A DNA stretch of 64,000 nt from Desulfurococcaceae archaeon (GCA_020832925.1 JAJHRF010000002.1:31425-95424); one strand, 5' to 3'. Shown: positions 8,341-17,732, counted from the stretch's first letter. Program-made: numbers and translations. Notes: a model not told the origin generated them from the letters alone.

Positions 8341-9150
8341 TTGGTAAAACTAGCAGTAATATCTGATGAGATTTCACAGGATTTTGAACATTCATTAAAG
8401 GTTATTAAAGAATTAGGAGCAGAGTATGTTGAGCTAAGAACTCTTTGGAATAAGTATATAGTTGATTTCTCTGATAATGAGTTACATGAGGTGAAGAGGC
8501 TTGTTAATCGTTATGGGCTTAGGGTTTCCCATGTATGTTCACCAACTTTTAAGATCTATATAGATGATAGTAAAGGTTATGAGAAGCATCTCTCCATATT
8601 GAGAAGAGCTATAGAGTTAACAAAGCTCTTTGATTTAAACTATACAAGGATCTTCACATTCTGGTGGCAAGGATCTCTAGAACTCTACATAGATAAAATT
8701 GTTGAGAAGCTCCAACCAGCTATAGAGATTGCTGAGAAAGAAGGTGTTTACTTAATAGTTGAGAATGAGTACTCGTGTTTTGTTGGAACAGGAAACGAGC
8801 TTAGGTTACTCTTAGATAAACTGAAAAGTAAATGGGTTAAAGTTCTATGGGATCCTGGAAACGCTTTCTTTGCAAGAGAAACACCTTATCCATATGGATA
8901 TGAAAAGATTAAGGACTATGTAATGTATATGCATATAAAAGATGCGGCTGTTGAAAACGGTAGATTCGTATTTAAACCTATTGGGAAAGGTATGATAGAT
9001 TACGAAGGTCAGATAAGAGACGTTATAAATAAAGACATAGTTATATCTCTAGAAACACACTATGCTCCACCATCTGGAAGTAAAGAAGAAGGGACGAGAG
9101 AATCGTTCAAAGGGTTGGTAGAGATTGTAAAGAAAGTCTTAAAGAAGTGA
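8341..9150 (+). CDS. Sugar phosphate isomerase/epimerase, TIM-barrel family
   Basis: 269 residues of the AP-endonuclease-2/xylose-isomerase-like TIM barrel family. It starts with the usual VKLAVISDEISQDFEHSLK. Metal-ligand positions are typical: an E in VEN (near 140), a D in LWDPGNA (near 177), the HIKDA strand (near 203) and a final E in SLETHY (near 239). Members isomerise or epimerise sugars or sugar acids with a divalent metal; the substrate is not evident. The downstream Gfo/Idh/MocA dehydrogenase and a second member of this family (10280) suggest one oxidation-epimerisation route, a pairing common in inositol and rare-sugar breakdown. Confidence 0.8.
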   Translation: MVKLAVISDEISQDFEHSLKVIKELGAEYVELRTLWNKYIVDFSDNELHEVKRLVNRYGLRVSHVCSPTFKIYIDDSKGYEKHLSILRRAIELTKLFDLNYTRIFTFWWQGSLELYIDKIVEKLQPAIEIAEKEGVYLIVENEYSCFVGTGNELRLLLDKLKSKWVKVLWDPGNAFFARETPYPYGYEKIKDYVMYMHIKDAAVENGRFVFKPIGKGMIDYEGQIRDVINKDIVISLETHYAPPSGSKEEGTRESFKGLVEIVKKVLKK

Positions 9151-9209
9151 TGTAGGTATTAACACTAAATTTATATACACAAACTTGTATAGTTGATGAG
9201 GGGGTATCT

Positions 9210-10280
9210 ATGGTTCGTAGAATAGGTGTTGCTGTTGTTGGTCTTGGAGCTATTGGGCGTGTTCATGTTGAAGCTATTAAAGATCTTGAGAAGTCTACAG
9301 ATTATGTAAAACTTGTCGGAGTTCATAGCTTAACCAGATCTCGTGTTGAAGAGTTTGCATCTAAGTATAGCTGTAAAGCTTATTATACATATGACGATGT
9401 TGTTAAAGATCCTGAAGTAGATGTAGTCACGATTGCTACTCCACACTATGTACATGCATGGCAAGCTATGTACGCTATGGAGTACGGTAAACATGTTATT
9501 GTTGAGAAGCCTATGGCTACCACAGTAACAGCAGCTAGGGAGATGATTTCGAAAGCTAAACGTAAAGGTGTTAAACTTGGTGTTGTATACCAAGGTAGGT
9601 ATGCTGATGGTGTGGTAGAGTTGCTGAACTATATTAATAGCGGGGTTCTTGGTAAGATCTATCTCGTTGTCGGGGAGATGATGTGGTGGAGGGATGAGGC
9701 AACATACTATCTCAGAGATGAGTTTGCTAGAAGTTGGAGAGGTACGTGGGGTACTGAAGGTGGTGGTGCATTAATTAACCAGGCTATACATACTATCGAT
9801 TTAATGTTGATATTCGGAGGAGATGTTGATGAAGTTGTTGGTTATATAGATAATCTTGCACATCCATCTATATCTGTTGAAGATATGGGTGTAGCTATTA
9901 TGAAGTATAGAAACGGCGGTTACGGTGTGTTAACAGCTAGTCTCAATACGAAGCCTGCTACACATCAGTATAGAAGGATAAGAGTATTCGGTTCTAGAGG
10001 ACAGGCTGAGTTATGGGATAACGAGCTGGTATTGCTGAAGACAGAGAATGGAGTATCTATAGAGAGACAACCTGGATACAGAGCTGAAACACTGAAAGTT
10101 CCTGGAGGACTACATAGAAAACTTTTCGAAGATTTCTTAAAGGCTTTGTATGAGGGTAGAGATTTCCCGATAACAGGTGAAGAGGGTTTAAAGAGTTTAG
10201 AGATTGTTAGAGCTATATACTACTCAAGTACAAGAAGAACATATGTAAAACTACCGTTACCAACCGACGGTGTATTCTAA
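9210..10280 (+). CDS. Gfo/Idh/MocA-family NAD(P)-dependent sugar dehydrogenase
   Basis: 356 residues. The N-terminal Rossmann fold has VVGLGAIGRVH (residues 9-19). The family's EKPMATT block near 97-103 provides the conserved Glu-Lys-Pro, and the C-terminal alpha/beta substrate domain contains a GGGALINQAIHTIDLM stretch with the catalytic-type Asp and His (near 183-198). It oxidises or reduces a cyclic polyol, sugar or sugar acid. It has its own promoter (AAATTTATATAC at 9167-9178) and a GAGGGGG ribosome site. Its stop overlaps the next start by one base (TAATG), so it is translationally coupled to the second TIM-barrel isomerase. Confidence 0.85.
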   Translation: MVRRIGVAVVGLGAIGRVHVEAIKDLEKSTDYVKLVGVHSLTRSRVEEFASKYSCKAYYTYDDVVKDPEVDVVTIATPHYVHAWQAMYAMEYGKHVIVEKPMATTVTAAREMISKAKRKGVKLGVVYQGRYADGVVELLNYINSGVLGKIYLVVGEMMWWRDEATYYLRDEFARSWRGTWGTEGGGALINQAIHTIDLMLIFGGDVDEVVGYIDNLAHPSISVEDMGVAIMKYRNGGYGVLTASLNTKPATHQYRRIRVFGSRGQAELWDNELVLLKTENGVSIERQPGYRAETLKVPGGLHRKLFEDFLKALYEGRDFPITGEEGLKSLEIVRAIYYSSTRRTYVKLPLPTDGVF

Positions 10281-11077
10281 TGAAGATCACATTCACAACG
10301 CTAGCCTATCCCCATCTAAAACTTGGGGAGGTTCTTGAAAGAGCGAAAAGATTTGGTTTAGATGCTATAGAGCTTAGAGTAGCTGATGATGGTATCCATC
10401 TAAAACCTCACCATCCTGTAGATAGGAAGGTGTTGAAAGTTATAGAGAGTAGCGGTATAAAGATAGCTTCTATTGCAGGTTACGCTAGGTTCTCTATGAT
10501 AGATATAAACGAGAGGTTGAGAAACGAAGAATTACTCAAAACACTTATACTGATGGCAGAAGAAGTTGGGGCAAAAGCTGTAAGAGCTTATGCAGGTAGA
10601 TTTCCGGATAGTGTTGAGAACTCTATTAATAGAGTTGCGGAGAGTTTGAATAAGCTAGCTGATTTCGCAGATACCCATGGAGTATATATAGCTATAGAGA
10701 CCCACGATGAGTTGACACGTTTAGAAATACTGCTAAAACTTTTCAATAAATTAGATCCTAGGATAAAGATTCTATACGATGTAGCTAACATGATTATGGT
10801 TGGAGAAAAACATGAAAATGTATTCCCACATATATCTAATAGGATAGTCCATGTGCATATAAAAGACTTCATCATGGTTGAAGGTAAAAGGATTTTTGTG
10901 AGACCTGGTAAAGGGGTTGTACCTATATGTAGAGTCGTAAAAGATCTTAAATCTACAGGATTCAAAGGCTATATATCAATTGAATGGGAGAAAATGTGGC
11001 ATCCAGAACTAGAAGACCCAGATATAGTGATACCTCTTTACATAGAATTCGTAAAGAAATGCTTAATAGAAACATAA
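10280..11077 (+). CDS. Second TIM-barrel sugar isomerase/epimerase
   Basis: 265 residues, in the same superfamily as the gene at 8341 but clearly diverged. It begins MKITFTTLAYPHLKLGE. Metal-site motifs are AIETHDE (Glu near 136), ILYDVANM (Asp near 166), HVHIKDF (near 192-198) and SIEWEKMW (Glu near 236). The conserved G-K-G of the family appears as RPGKGVVP. The start ATG overlaps the stop of the dehydrogenase gene, so the two are one transcript and probably act on consecutive intermediates. The substrate is unknown. After the stop, 11078-11270 is AT-rich and empty. Confidence 0.8.
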   Translation: MKITFTTLAYPHLKLGEVLERAKRFGLDAIELRVADDGIHLKPHHPVDRKVLKVIESSGIKIASIAGYARFSMIDINERLRNEELLKTLILMAEEVGAKAVRAYAGRFPDSVENSINRVAESLNKLADFADTHGVYIAIETHDELTRLEILLKLFNKLDPRIKILYDVANMIMVGEKHENVFPHISNRIVHVHIKDFIMVEGKRIFVRPGKGVVPICRVVKDLKSTGFKGYISIEWEKMWHPELEDPDIVIPLYIEFVKKCLIET

Positions 11078-11270
11078 TTCAACATTTTTACTTAATAAAC
11101 AAACATACAACAATTCATACCTCTTGATAGAATACATATCACTGAAATCATATTTTCTGAAGAGAAACCAAAGAAACTATTCCTTCTATAATTTATTACA
11201 AATAAGATAAGAAAATTTATTCTATTTCAAAACCTTAGGGTTCTGTAAATAGTAGGCTATTGACCATGTA

Positions 11271-11280
11271 GATTTATAAG
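11271..11280 (+). promoter_or_regulatory. TATA box of a leaderless gene
   Basis: GATTTATAAG is centred 27 bases before the ATG at 11303, so the mRNA should start at or next to the start codon. Confidence 0.45.
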
Positions 11281-11302
11281 TCTTCTAAATGTTTAGAAAT
11301 TT

Positions 11303-11740
11303 ATGCATAAGTTTGCCAAGTATATTGTTGAGTTATTTATTGTTTGGAGCATATCTATGGTCATTATTCTACTGTTTTCATTATTGATGAACCTTGGTTT
11401 AATTTTTGGTATAGGGATCTACATCGCTTTATTCTCTTGGTGGGGATGGCCATTAAGAACCTTTGAATTAAGTAATCTATCCTATACATTGTATGCATTA
11501 ATTATTCCTATAGCATTTTCAATAATTATAAGATTAATATTAGAGAATATAGTGAAAAAATCTTGGGTTAATCTCTATGTATCAATTATAGCTTACTATA
11601 TAATAGGAACAATATATTACTTTATTTTTCCTTATATAAAACCTGACGTCGATATAATCATAGCGTTCTTCATTTGGATACCTTGCCTAATAATGTCGTG
11701 TTTTATTGTACAAAAAATTCTAAAGTTTTATAGATATTGA
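11303..11740 (+). CDS. Small integral membrane protein, unknown function
   Basis: 145 residues with four predicted membrane helices (about 10-35, 36-65, 88-110 and 118-138) separated by short loops. The N-terminus is MHKFAKYIVELF. I recognise no family or motif. The gene is monocistronic and probably leaderless. It stands between a sugar operon and the aromatic operon and seems related to neither. Confidence 0.6.
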   Translation: MHKFAKYIVELFIVWSISMVIILLFSLLMNLGLIFGIGIYIALFSWWGWPLRTFELSNLSYTLYALIIPIAFSIIIRLILENIVKKSWVNLYVSIIAYYIIGTIYYFIFPYIKPDVDIIIAFFIWIPCLIMSCFIVQKILKFYRY

Positions 11741-11952
11741 TCAGTTTTAATATTTTAAACATATAGTATATAGAATATAAGAACACTGTGATCGTATTTG
11801 AATAATTGCGTATATCCTTTATATTAATTAGCTGTTTTAGAAACTATATAGAATTGAAAATATTAGGATTACGTAAAGAAAGAAAAAGATAGTTTCATTA
11901 GAATAGTATTAATAAATTTAACAAATAATAAACAATCTCTAACTCTAAATAT

Positions 11953-12861
11953 ATGATTAGTCAGCATTATGAATTATCTATGTTCAAAGGAATTCGTATC
12001 ACTTATTCAAACAAAAAGTTTTTAAACAGGTTCTACAAAATGGTTTATCCTGGTGTCCTAGATGGAATTCCAATTCGAATGGTGAAGGGAGATGCAGAGC
12101 CAATATTAAATAGTCGTGAGTTAGACGAAATTGAACAGCTGATTAACTTAGTTGAAGAAGCTAGAAAAGATCTATTGATAATGTATCAATATGATAAGCA
12201 TATACACTTAGAGTCATCGCTTACTTCTCTTGAGATATTAGCTACGATTCATCTATTCAAGAAGTCATCTGAAAATCTTGTAGATAGGGATTGGTTAATT
12301 TTAAGTAAAGGTCATGCAGCTCCAGCGCTTTACGCTATACTTGCTGAACTTGGTGTAATACCGAAGAGCGAGCTTATCAATATCAATTCCATTAATTCTA
12401 TTCTTCAGAATCATCCAGAGATATCGATACCAGGTGTAGATGTTTCTACAGGGAGTTTAGCTCAAGGGCTTAGTATTGGTGTGGGTATCGCTACTTGGAT
12501 TAAAAGCGTTGGGGGTTGTGGTAGGGTATTCGTTGTTATGGGCGATGGTGAGAACGACGAAGGTCAGGTTTGGGAATCTATAACGCATGCCGCTATGTTA
12601 AATCTTAACAATTTGATAGTTGTTGTTGATTGGAATGGTCATCAACATGATGGTAGTGTTAGAAAAGTTAAACCGAAGGATTATCTACCGCTTGTATGGA
12701 GAGCTATCGGTTGGAGAGTTCTATGGGCTAATGGACATGACATCGTCAGTCTTATGATAGCTATTGAATCTGCTCTGAAATCTGATAGACCGACAGTTAT
12801 CTTTGCTCAAACTGATAAGAATAGAAGAGTAGCTGTAGATGTTGATCTCTATGCTGAGTAG
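11953..12861 (+). CDS. Transketolase, N-terminal (TPP-binding) subunit
   Basis: Up to 302 residues: the thiamine diphosphate-binding half of a split archaeal transketolase. Motifs (11953 numbering) are SKGHAAP at 118-124, GSLAQGLSIGVG at 167-178, and the TPP/Mg signature GDGENDEGQ at 197-205 followed by NLIVVVDWNGHQHDG. Together with the next gene it would make erythrose 4-phosphate, the DAHP synthase substrate, which explains its place at the head of the aromatic operon. The start is unsure. The first 40 residues do not look conserved; ATGs at 12040 and 12079 are alternatives, and a TATA-like GTTTTTAAAC at 12018-12027 would suit the 12079 start. Confidence 0.9.
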   Translation: MISQHYELSMFKGIRITYSNKKFLNRFYKMVYPGVLDGIPIRMVKGDAEPILNSRELDEIEQLINLVEEARKDLLIMYQYDKHIHLESSLTSLEILATIHLFKKSSENLVDRDWLILSKGHAAPALYAILAELGVIPKSELININSINSILQNHPEISIPGVDVSTGSLAQGLSIGVGIATWIKSVGGCGRVFVVMGDGENDEGQVWESITHAAMLNLNNLIVVVDWNGHQHDGSVRKVKPKDYLPLVWRAIGWRVLWANGHDIVSLMIAIESALKSDRPTVIFAQTDKNRRVAVDVDLYAE

Positions 12862-12890
12862 CTAAGCTCCTCGGTGTTGAGGGTAACTAG

Positions 12891-13832
12891 ATGTCTAGTT
12901 GCAAAAGTTTTAGAGAAGAATTCGGAAAACTACTCATCGAGATCGGGGAGAAATCGGATAGAGTTGTAGTTGTAACAGCTGATGTAGGGCTATCAACAAG
13001 AGCATCGATGTTTGGTGAAAAGTTTAGAGATAGATATTTCAATGTTGGTATAGCTGAGCAACATTTAATCGGATTCGCAGCTGGGTTAGCTATTGCAGGT
13101 GCTATACCTATTGCAACAGCTTTTGCAGAATTCATTTTGAGAGGCTGGGAGCAGATAAGGAATAGTGTTGCTAGGATGAATCTAAATGTAAAAATTGTAG
13201 CTACGCATGCTGGTTACAGTGACCATGCTGATGGAGCTAGCCATCAAGCGTTAGAAGATATAGCGTTGATGCGTGTTCTACCTAACATGGCTGTTGTTGT
13301 ACCAGCTGATACAGCTGATCTTAGGAGATGTTTTGAAAAACTTGTTCTAGAGTACAGAGGACCTACATACATCAGGCTTGGAAGAGATTACGCACCGCCG
13401 GTAACTGAAGATGTTGACTACGAATATGAAGTTGGTAAAGCATATATTCTTAAAGATGGCCATGATGTCGCTATTATTGGTGCTGGAGTAGTTCTACATG
13501 AAGCACTTGTAGCTGCTAAAGAGTTAGATAAACGTGGGATAAGTGCATGTGTTGTAAATTTGCTGAACATCAAGCCAATAGATGTTGATACTATAGTTGC
13601 TGTTGCTAAGAAGACTGGGAGAGTTGTTGTTGTTGAAGAACATATGGTTTACGGAGGAGTTGGAAGTGCTGTAGCAGAGATCTTGGTGCAGAGATACCCA
13701 GTGCCTATGAGGCTCCTCGGTGCTACATCTTTTGGAAGATCTGCTAAGAGTCAGCAAGAACTTCTAAGCTACTACGGGTTAGACAATAAGTCTATAATTA
13801 AAACAGTTCTCGAGGTGATGAATCACGAGTAA
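12891..13832 (+). CDS. Transketolase, C-terminal subunit
   Basis: 313 residues: the pyrimidine-binding plus C-terminal domains of the split transketolase. It has the catalytic-type Glu in FNVGIAEQHLIGFAAG (near 42-57), a GYSDHADGASHQALEDIALMR block (near 109-129) and the C-terminal transketolase domain from about residue 180. It pairs with the N-terminal subunit 30 bases upstream. Its last codons contain the GAGGTGAT ribosome site that serves the next gene; its stop TAA at 13830-13832 lies within the first codons of that gene in a different frame. Confidence 0.92.
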   Translation: MSSCKSFREEFGKLLIEIGEKSDRVVVVTADVGLSTRASMFGEKFRDRYFNVGIAEQHLIGFAAGLAIAGAIPIATAFAEFILRGWEQIRNSVARMNLNVKIVATHAGYSDHADGASHQALEDIALMRVLPNMAVVVPADTADLRRCFEKLVLEYRGPTYIRLGRDYAPPVTEDVDYEYEVGKAYILKDGHDVAIIGAGVVLHEALVAAKELDKRGISACVVNLLNIKPIDVDTIVAVAKKTGRVVVVEEHMVYGGVGSAVAEILVQRYPVPMRLLGATSFGRSAKSQQELLSYYGLDNKSIIKTVLEVMNHE

Positions 13833-14874
13833 TGATGAAATCAATGTTCTGCGGAAAGAGATTGAGGAGATCGATAAAACTATAGTAGAACTGCTTGTAA
13901 AAAGATTAGAGATCTCTAAAAGGATTGGGTATATGAAACAGAGATTAGAACTCCAAGTACTCGATATACAGAGAGAAACAGAGGTAATTTTGAACTGGAG
14001 AAGTTTTGCTACATTACATAACCTCCCTATAGATGTTGTAATGGGTATAGCTAACGCTATACTAAAGTTATCGAGATATGTACAAACCAAGTTAGTGAAT
14101 ACTGCAAAGGTATGTGTAGATAGTATCTCTATTGTTGGGTATGGAGGTATGGCTAAATTACTTGCAAAAACTTTTGCTAACGAAAAATACAGAGTTATTA
14201 TTACAGGTAGAGATTATGAGAAAGCTCAGAAAATATCTAAAGAAATAGGTGTAGAGTTTAACGATATTGAGAAAGCGTTGCATGAAAGCGATGTCGTGAT
14301 CATAGCTTTACCATCTGAAGCATTTAGAGATGGATACGTAGAGACAATAGCGTCTCTACTGAAGGATAAGCTTGTCATGGATATACTCTCAGCAAAAGCT
14401 AAGCTCTTCAAATACATAGAGGATCTATCTGAGGAATATAGCTTTAGATATATCTCTACACATCCGTTGTTCGGCCCATATACACCGCCCTATGGAGAAA
14501 AAGTTGTTCTAATACCGTCGAAAACAGGTTTCAATAGTATTAAATTTGCTGAATGTCTCTGGAGATCTATTGGGGTTGAACCAGTTATAGCTACTCTTGA
14601 AGAACACGAGAAAGCTATGGCTTTAGTCCAAGTTTTAACACATTTCATACTTATTGCTTATAGAGATTTTGTTGAACAGAAAGCTAGCGAATTCAAAATC
14701 GATTTAAATAAATTCGCTACAGCAACGTTCAGAGATGTTCAATCTGTTATCTATAGGCTTAGGAAAATAGAGAACGTTGTTAAAGAGATTGGGGAAGAGA
14801 ATATCTACTCCCAGCATATCAAAAACGATTTTTTGAACCACCTCATGGTGTATACAAAGAAGTATTCGAGGTGA
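13822..14874 (+). CDS. tyrA: Chorismate mutase-prephenate dehydrogenase (bifunctional TyrA)
   Basis: The frame encodes an AroQ-type chorismate mutase helix (LRKEIEEIDKTIVELLVKR, then ISKRIGYMKQ). A prephenate dehydrogenase follows, with an NAD-binding SIVGYGGMAK, VVIIALPSEAF and the substrate-site STHPLFGP. The mutase domain begins upstream of the first ATG (13933): that ATG would cut the mutase helix in two. Between the preceding in-frame TGA (13819-13821) and 13933 there is no ATG, GTG or TTG. The GAGGTGAT ribosome site at 13811-13818 points to initiation at ATC 13822 or a codon just after it. I give 13822 as the limit; about 350 residues. It makes hydroxyphenylpyruvate or its precursor on the tyrosine branch. 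The stop is followed closely by the DAHP synthase start. Confidence 0.85.
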   Translation: MTSNDEINVLRKEIEEIDKTIVELLVKRLEISKRIGYMKQRLELQVLDIQRETEVILNWRSFATLHNLPIDVVMGIANAILKLSRYVQTKLVNTAKVCVDSISIVGYGGMAKLLAKTFANEKYRVIITGRDYEKAQKISKEIGVEFNDIEKALHESDVVIIALPSEAFRDGYVETIASLLKDKLVMDILSAKAKLFKYIEDLSEEYSFRYISTHPLFGPYTPPYGEKVVLIPSKTGFNSIKFAECLWRSIGVEPVIATLEEHEKAMALVQVLTHFILIAYRDFVEQKASEFKIDLNKFATATFRDVQSVIYRLRKIENVVKEIGEENIYSQHIKNDFLNHLMVYTKKYSR

Positions 14875-14878
14875 TGTT

Positions 14879-15868
14879 ATGCTCTTCATTCTAAAGAAAG
14901 GAGTAGACCCATCTACGCTTATAGAGAAGATTAAAACAGGTTCAGCATCTTATAGATACATAGACTTGGATGGTAGGGGTATAGTGGTTGCATGGCCAGA
15001 TAAACTAGTAGAGAGTATAGATGATGAAACTGTGGAGCTTAAAGTTAAAGTATCTACACCTTATCAATTAGCTTCAAAAGTTTGGAGAGACAAGACCATT
15101 GTTAATATTGGTGACGTTGAGGTTGGGGATAGGAGGGTTGTTGTAGCCGCAGGTCCATGCTCAATCGAGGATGAGAATACCTTTATGGAGATTGCGAATG
15201 CTGTAAAAAGAATTGGGGGATCTATGCTGAGGGGTGGAGTTTTCAAGCCTAGGACAAGCCCGTACACATTTCAAGGACTTGGTGTAGAAGGGTTAAAGAT
15301 CTTGAAGAAAGTTAGAGATGCAACTGGTTTACCTATTGTTACAGAAGTTCTCGATACAAGAGATGTTCCGCTGGTTATGCCTTATGCTGATATGCTTCAG
15401 ATTGGAGCTAGAAATGCTCAGAATTTTGCGTTACTGAGAGAAGTTGGTAGAACTAGAAAACCTGTACTGTTAAAGAGAGGTATGTGGATGACTATTGAGG
15501 AATGGCTTCTATCTGCTGAGTATATACTTCTCGAAGGTAATTTCAGTGTTGTTCTCTGTGAACGTGGTATTAGAACTTTTGAGAAAGGAACTAGATTCAC
15601 CATGGATATCGGGGGGATGGTTTACACTAGGACCCAGACCCATCTACCTATAGCAGCTGATCCAAGCCATCCAGCAGGTAGGAGAGATCTTGTAGAACCA
15701 CTAGCTCTAGCAGCTGTTGCTGCTGGTGTTGATATGTTGTTAATCGAAGTTCATGTAAGACCTGAGAAAGCGTTGAGCGATAGTGAACAGCAACTTTCTA
15801 TCGAAGGTTTCGAGAGGTTAATGAAGAAACTAAAACTTGTTGCTGAAGCTATAGGTAGAGAGCTATGA
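14879..15868 (+). CDS. 3-deoxy-7-phosphoheptulonate (DAHP) synthase
   Basis: 329 residues of the type I-beta (KDO8P synthase-like) DAHP synthase family. The first 70 residues form a ferredoxin-like regulatory domain. The TIM barrel follows, with AAGPCSIED at 90-98, KPRTSPY at 123-129 (phosphoenolpyruvate binding), KRGMWM, CERGIRTFEKGTR and DPSHPAGRR. It condenses phosphoenolpyruvate with erythrose 4-phosphate as the committed step of the shikimate pathway. The N-terminal domain is the usual place of feedback control in this subfamily. The start ATG is 4 bases after the tyrA stop and shares its GAGGTGATG ribosome site; the end overlaps aroB by 4 bases. Confidence 0.95.
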   Translation: MLFILKKGVDPSTLIEKIKTGSASYRYIDLDGRGIVVAWPDKLVESIDDETVELKVKVSTPYQLASKVWRDKTIVNIGDVEVGDRRVVVAAGPCSIEDENTFMEIANAVKRIGGSMLRGGVFKPRTSPYTFQGLGVEGLKILKKVRDATGLPIVTEVLDTRDVPLVMPYADMLQIGARNAQNFALLREVGRTRKPVLLKRGMWMTIEEWLLSAEYILLEGNFSVVLCERGIRTFEKGTRFTMDIGGMVYTRTQTHLPIAADPSHPAGRRDLVEPLALAAVAAGVDMLLIEVHVRPEKALSDSEQQLSIEGFERLMKKLKLVAEAIGREL

Positions 15869-16938
15869 GGGTTATCGAAGAGGATATCTGTTGCACTAAG
15901 ACAAAAGTTTTTATAGGTAGAAGAGCTCTAAATGAAGCTATTCGCGAGATACCTGAAGATAATAAGATTGCTTTAATTAGGCAAGACTCTATAGATCCTA
16001 GCTATATACATCAGAATGTTAAAAGAATTTCACTTGAGATAGTGTTGAAAGGTGGTGAAGAGAGTAAAAATATTGAGAACGTACTTAAGATTGTTAGTGA
16101 ACTATATAGCAAAGGGTTCGATAGATCAGACTACTTAATAGCTCTTGGAGGAGGTTCATTAACAGATACAGCTGGCTTAGCTGCTGCTCTATATCTTAGA
16201 GGATTAAATTTAGTCAATATACCGACAACGATACTAGGTATGGTTGACGCTTCTATAGGTGGAAAAGTTGCTGTAAATCTAAAGAATATGAAGAACGTTA
16301 TAGGGGTTTTTTACAACCCAACGATGGTTATTATGGATTTCAACTTCCTCAACACTTTACCGCAGGAAGAATTTATCAATGGATTAGCAGAAGTAGTTAA
16401 ACACGCTTTCACTCTCGATCTAGATCTCTACAACTATCTACGTAATAATGTCTCCTCTATTCTTAGTAGAGACGACGCCCTACTTGAAGAAGTTATCGCT
16501 ATGAATGTACGCGATAAACTTTCTATCGTTAAAATGGATCCCTATGAAACGAAAGGAATTAGGATTGTTTTAAACTATGGTCATACGATTGGTCATGCGA
16601 TAGAAACTTTATCTCAGTTCAGGGTAAGCCATGGGAAAGCTGTGGCTATTGGAATGGTTTACGAAGCTATGATCGGTGTTGAGCTTGGCTATACAAAACC
16701 TTATATCGTAGATAAGATTAAAGAGATTCTTCTCATGCTCGGGTTGCCGATAAGTCTTAAGGATGTTGGTTTAGGAGATAATGTTAGTATTGAACAGCTG
16801 AAGAATGTTGTTTCTAGGGATAAGAAGATTCGTAGGGGAAGGCTAGCGATACCTGTGGTTGTTGATATTGGTAGTTGGAGAGCTGTTGAAGTAACTGTTG
16901 AAGAGTTTGTAGAGGTGTTTTTGAAATGCGTGAAATAG
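15865..16938 (+). CDS. aroB: 3-dehydroquinate synthase
   Basis: 357 residues, the normal AroB length. NAD-binding ALGGGSLTD is at 93-101, IPTTILGMVDASIGGK at 119-134 (with the catalytic-site Lys), the metal ligand E176 lies in AEVVKH, and the later metal-binding histidines are in YGHTIGHAIE and RVSHGKAVAIGM. It converts DAHP to 3-dehydroquinate. The start overlaps the DAHP synthase stop (ATGA) and the end overlaps aroE by 13 bases, so the genes are translationally coupled. Confidence 0.96.
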   Translation: MRVIEEDICCTKTKVFIGRRALNEAIREIPEDNKIALIRQDSIDPSYIHQNVKRISLEIVLKGGEESKNIENVLKIVSELYSKGFDRSDYLIALGGGSLTDTAGLAAALYLRGLNLVNIPTTILGMVDASIGGKVAVNLKNMKNVIGVFYNPTMVIMDFNFLNTLPQEEFINGLAEVVKHAFTLDLDLYNYLRNNVSSILSRDDALLEEVIAMNVRDKLSIVKMDPYETKGIRIVLNYGHTIGHAIETLSQFRVSHGKAVAIGMVYEAMIGVELGYTKPYIVDKIKEILLMLGLPISLKDVGLGDNVSIEQLKNVVSRDKKIRRGRLAIPVVVDIGSWRAVEVTVEEFVEVFLKCVK

Positions 16939-17732
16939 ATAGCGGGACAGAGTTATATGGATTAATTGGAAGTGGAATCGCTTATACACTTTCTCCGGCT
17001 ATTCATAATTACGTGTTTGAAAAACTTAATCTTAACGCTATCTACTATCCTTTCGATATCCCAGTAGAGAAGTTTGAAAAAACTGTAGGTGCTTTGTTAG
17101 AGATTTGCAAGGGACTTAACGTAACAATTCCATATAAAGAAGTTATCATACCATATCTAAGTTCATTAGATGAAACTGCTGAAAAAGTTGGTGCTGTAAA
17201 TACTGTATATAGATTGAAGGGGTATAATACAGATTACATAGCTTTGAAAAAACTTGCATCAAGATATAGAGACATTATCGAGAACTCGACGTGTTATATC
17301 TTTGGTGCTGGAGGAGCTGCGAAAGCTGTTGCTATTGCTCTTGGGGAACTAGGTTGTAGAGAAATAGTTGTTGTTAATAGGACTCAGAGAAGAGCTATTA
17401 ATATGGTTCAGAAGCTTAGGAATATGGGTTTCAATGCAGAGGTTGGGGATAGGGATTATGAGAAGAGATGCGATGTTGTTGTAAATGCTACTCCTAATCC
17501 TGATTTCGTACCTGATACATGTGTTGAAAAATCGCGTCTTGCTATAGAACTTGTCTACAGACCCATCGAAACTTCGCTTATAAGAAGAGCTCTAAAAGCT
17601 GGTGCTAAAATTGTGAATGGTCTCGAGATCTTAGTTGCTCAAGCATTAGAAGCGCAGAAGATTTGGTTTGGGGTAGAGTACCCTATCGATGATGTTTTGA
17701 GGTATCTCTATGCCAGGAAACTCGTTTGGTAA
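16926..17732 (+). CDS. aroE: Shikimate dehydrogenase
   Basis: 268 residues. The shikimate-binding SPAIHN is at 23-28, NVTIPYKE has catalytic Lys71, NTDY has Asp103, and the Rossmann motif FGAGGAAKAVA is followed by VNRTQRRA. The NRT motif favours NADPH in known AroE proteins. It reduces 3-dehydroshikimate to shikimate. It overlaps aroB upstream and aroC downstream by 13 and 23 bases. Confidence 0.96.
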   Translation: MREIDSGTELYGLIGSGIAYTLSPAIHNYVFEKLNLNAIYYPFDIPVEKFEKTVGALLEICKGLNVTIPYKEVIIPYLSSLDETAEKVGAVNTVYRLKGYNTDYIALKKLASRYRDIIENSTCYIFGAGGAAKAVAIALGELGCREIVVVNRTQRRAINMVQKLRNMGFNAEVGDRDYEKRCDVVVNATPNPDFVPDTCVEKSRLAIELVYRPIETSLIRRALKAGAKIVNGLEILVAQALEAQKIWFGVEYPIDDVLRYLYARKLVW

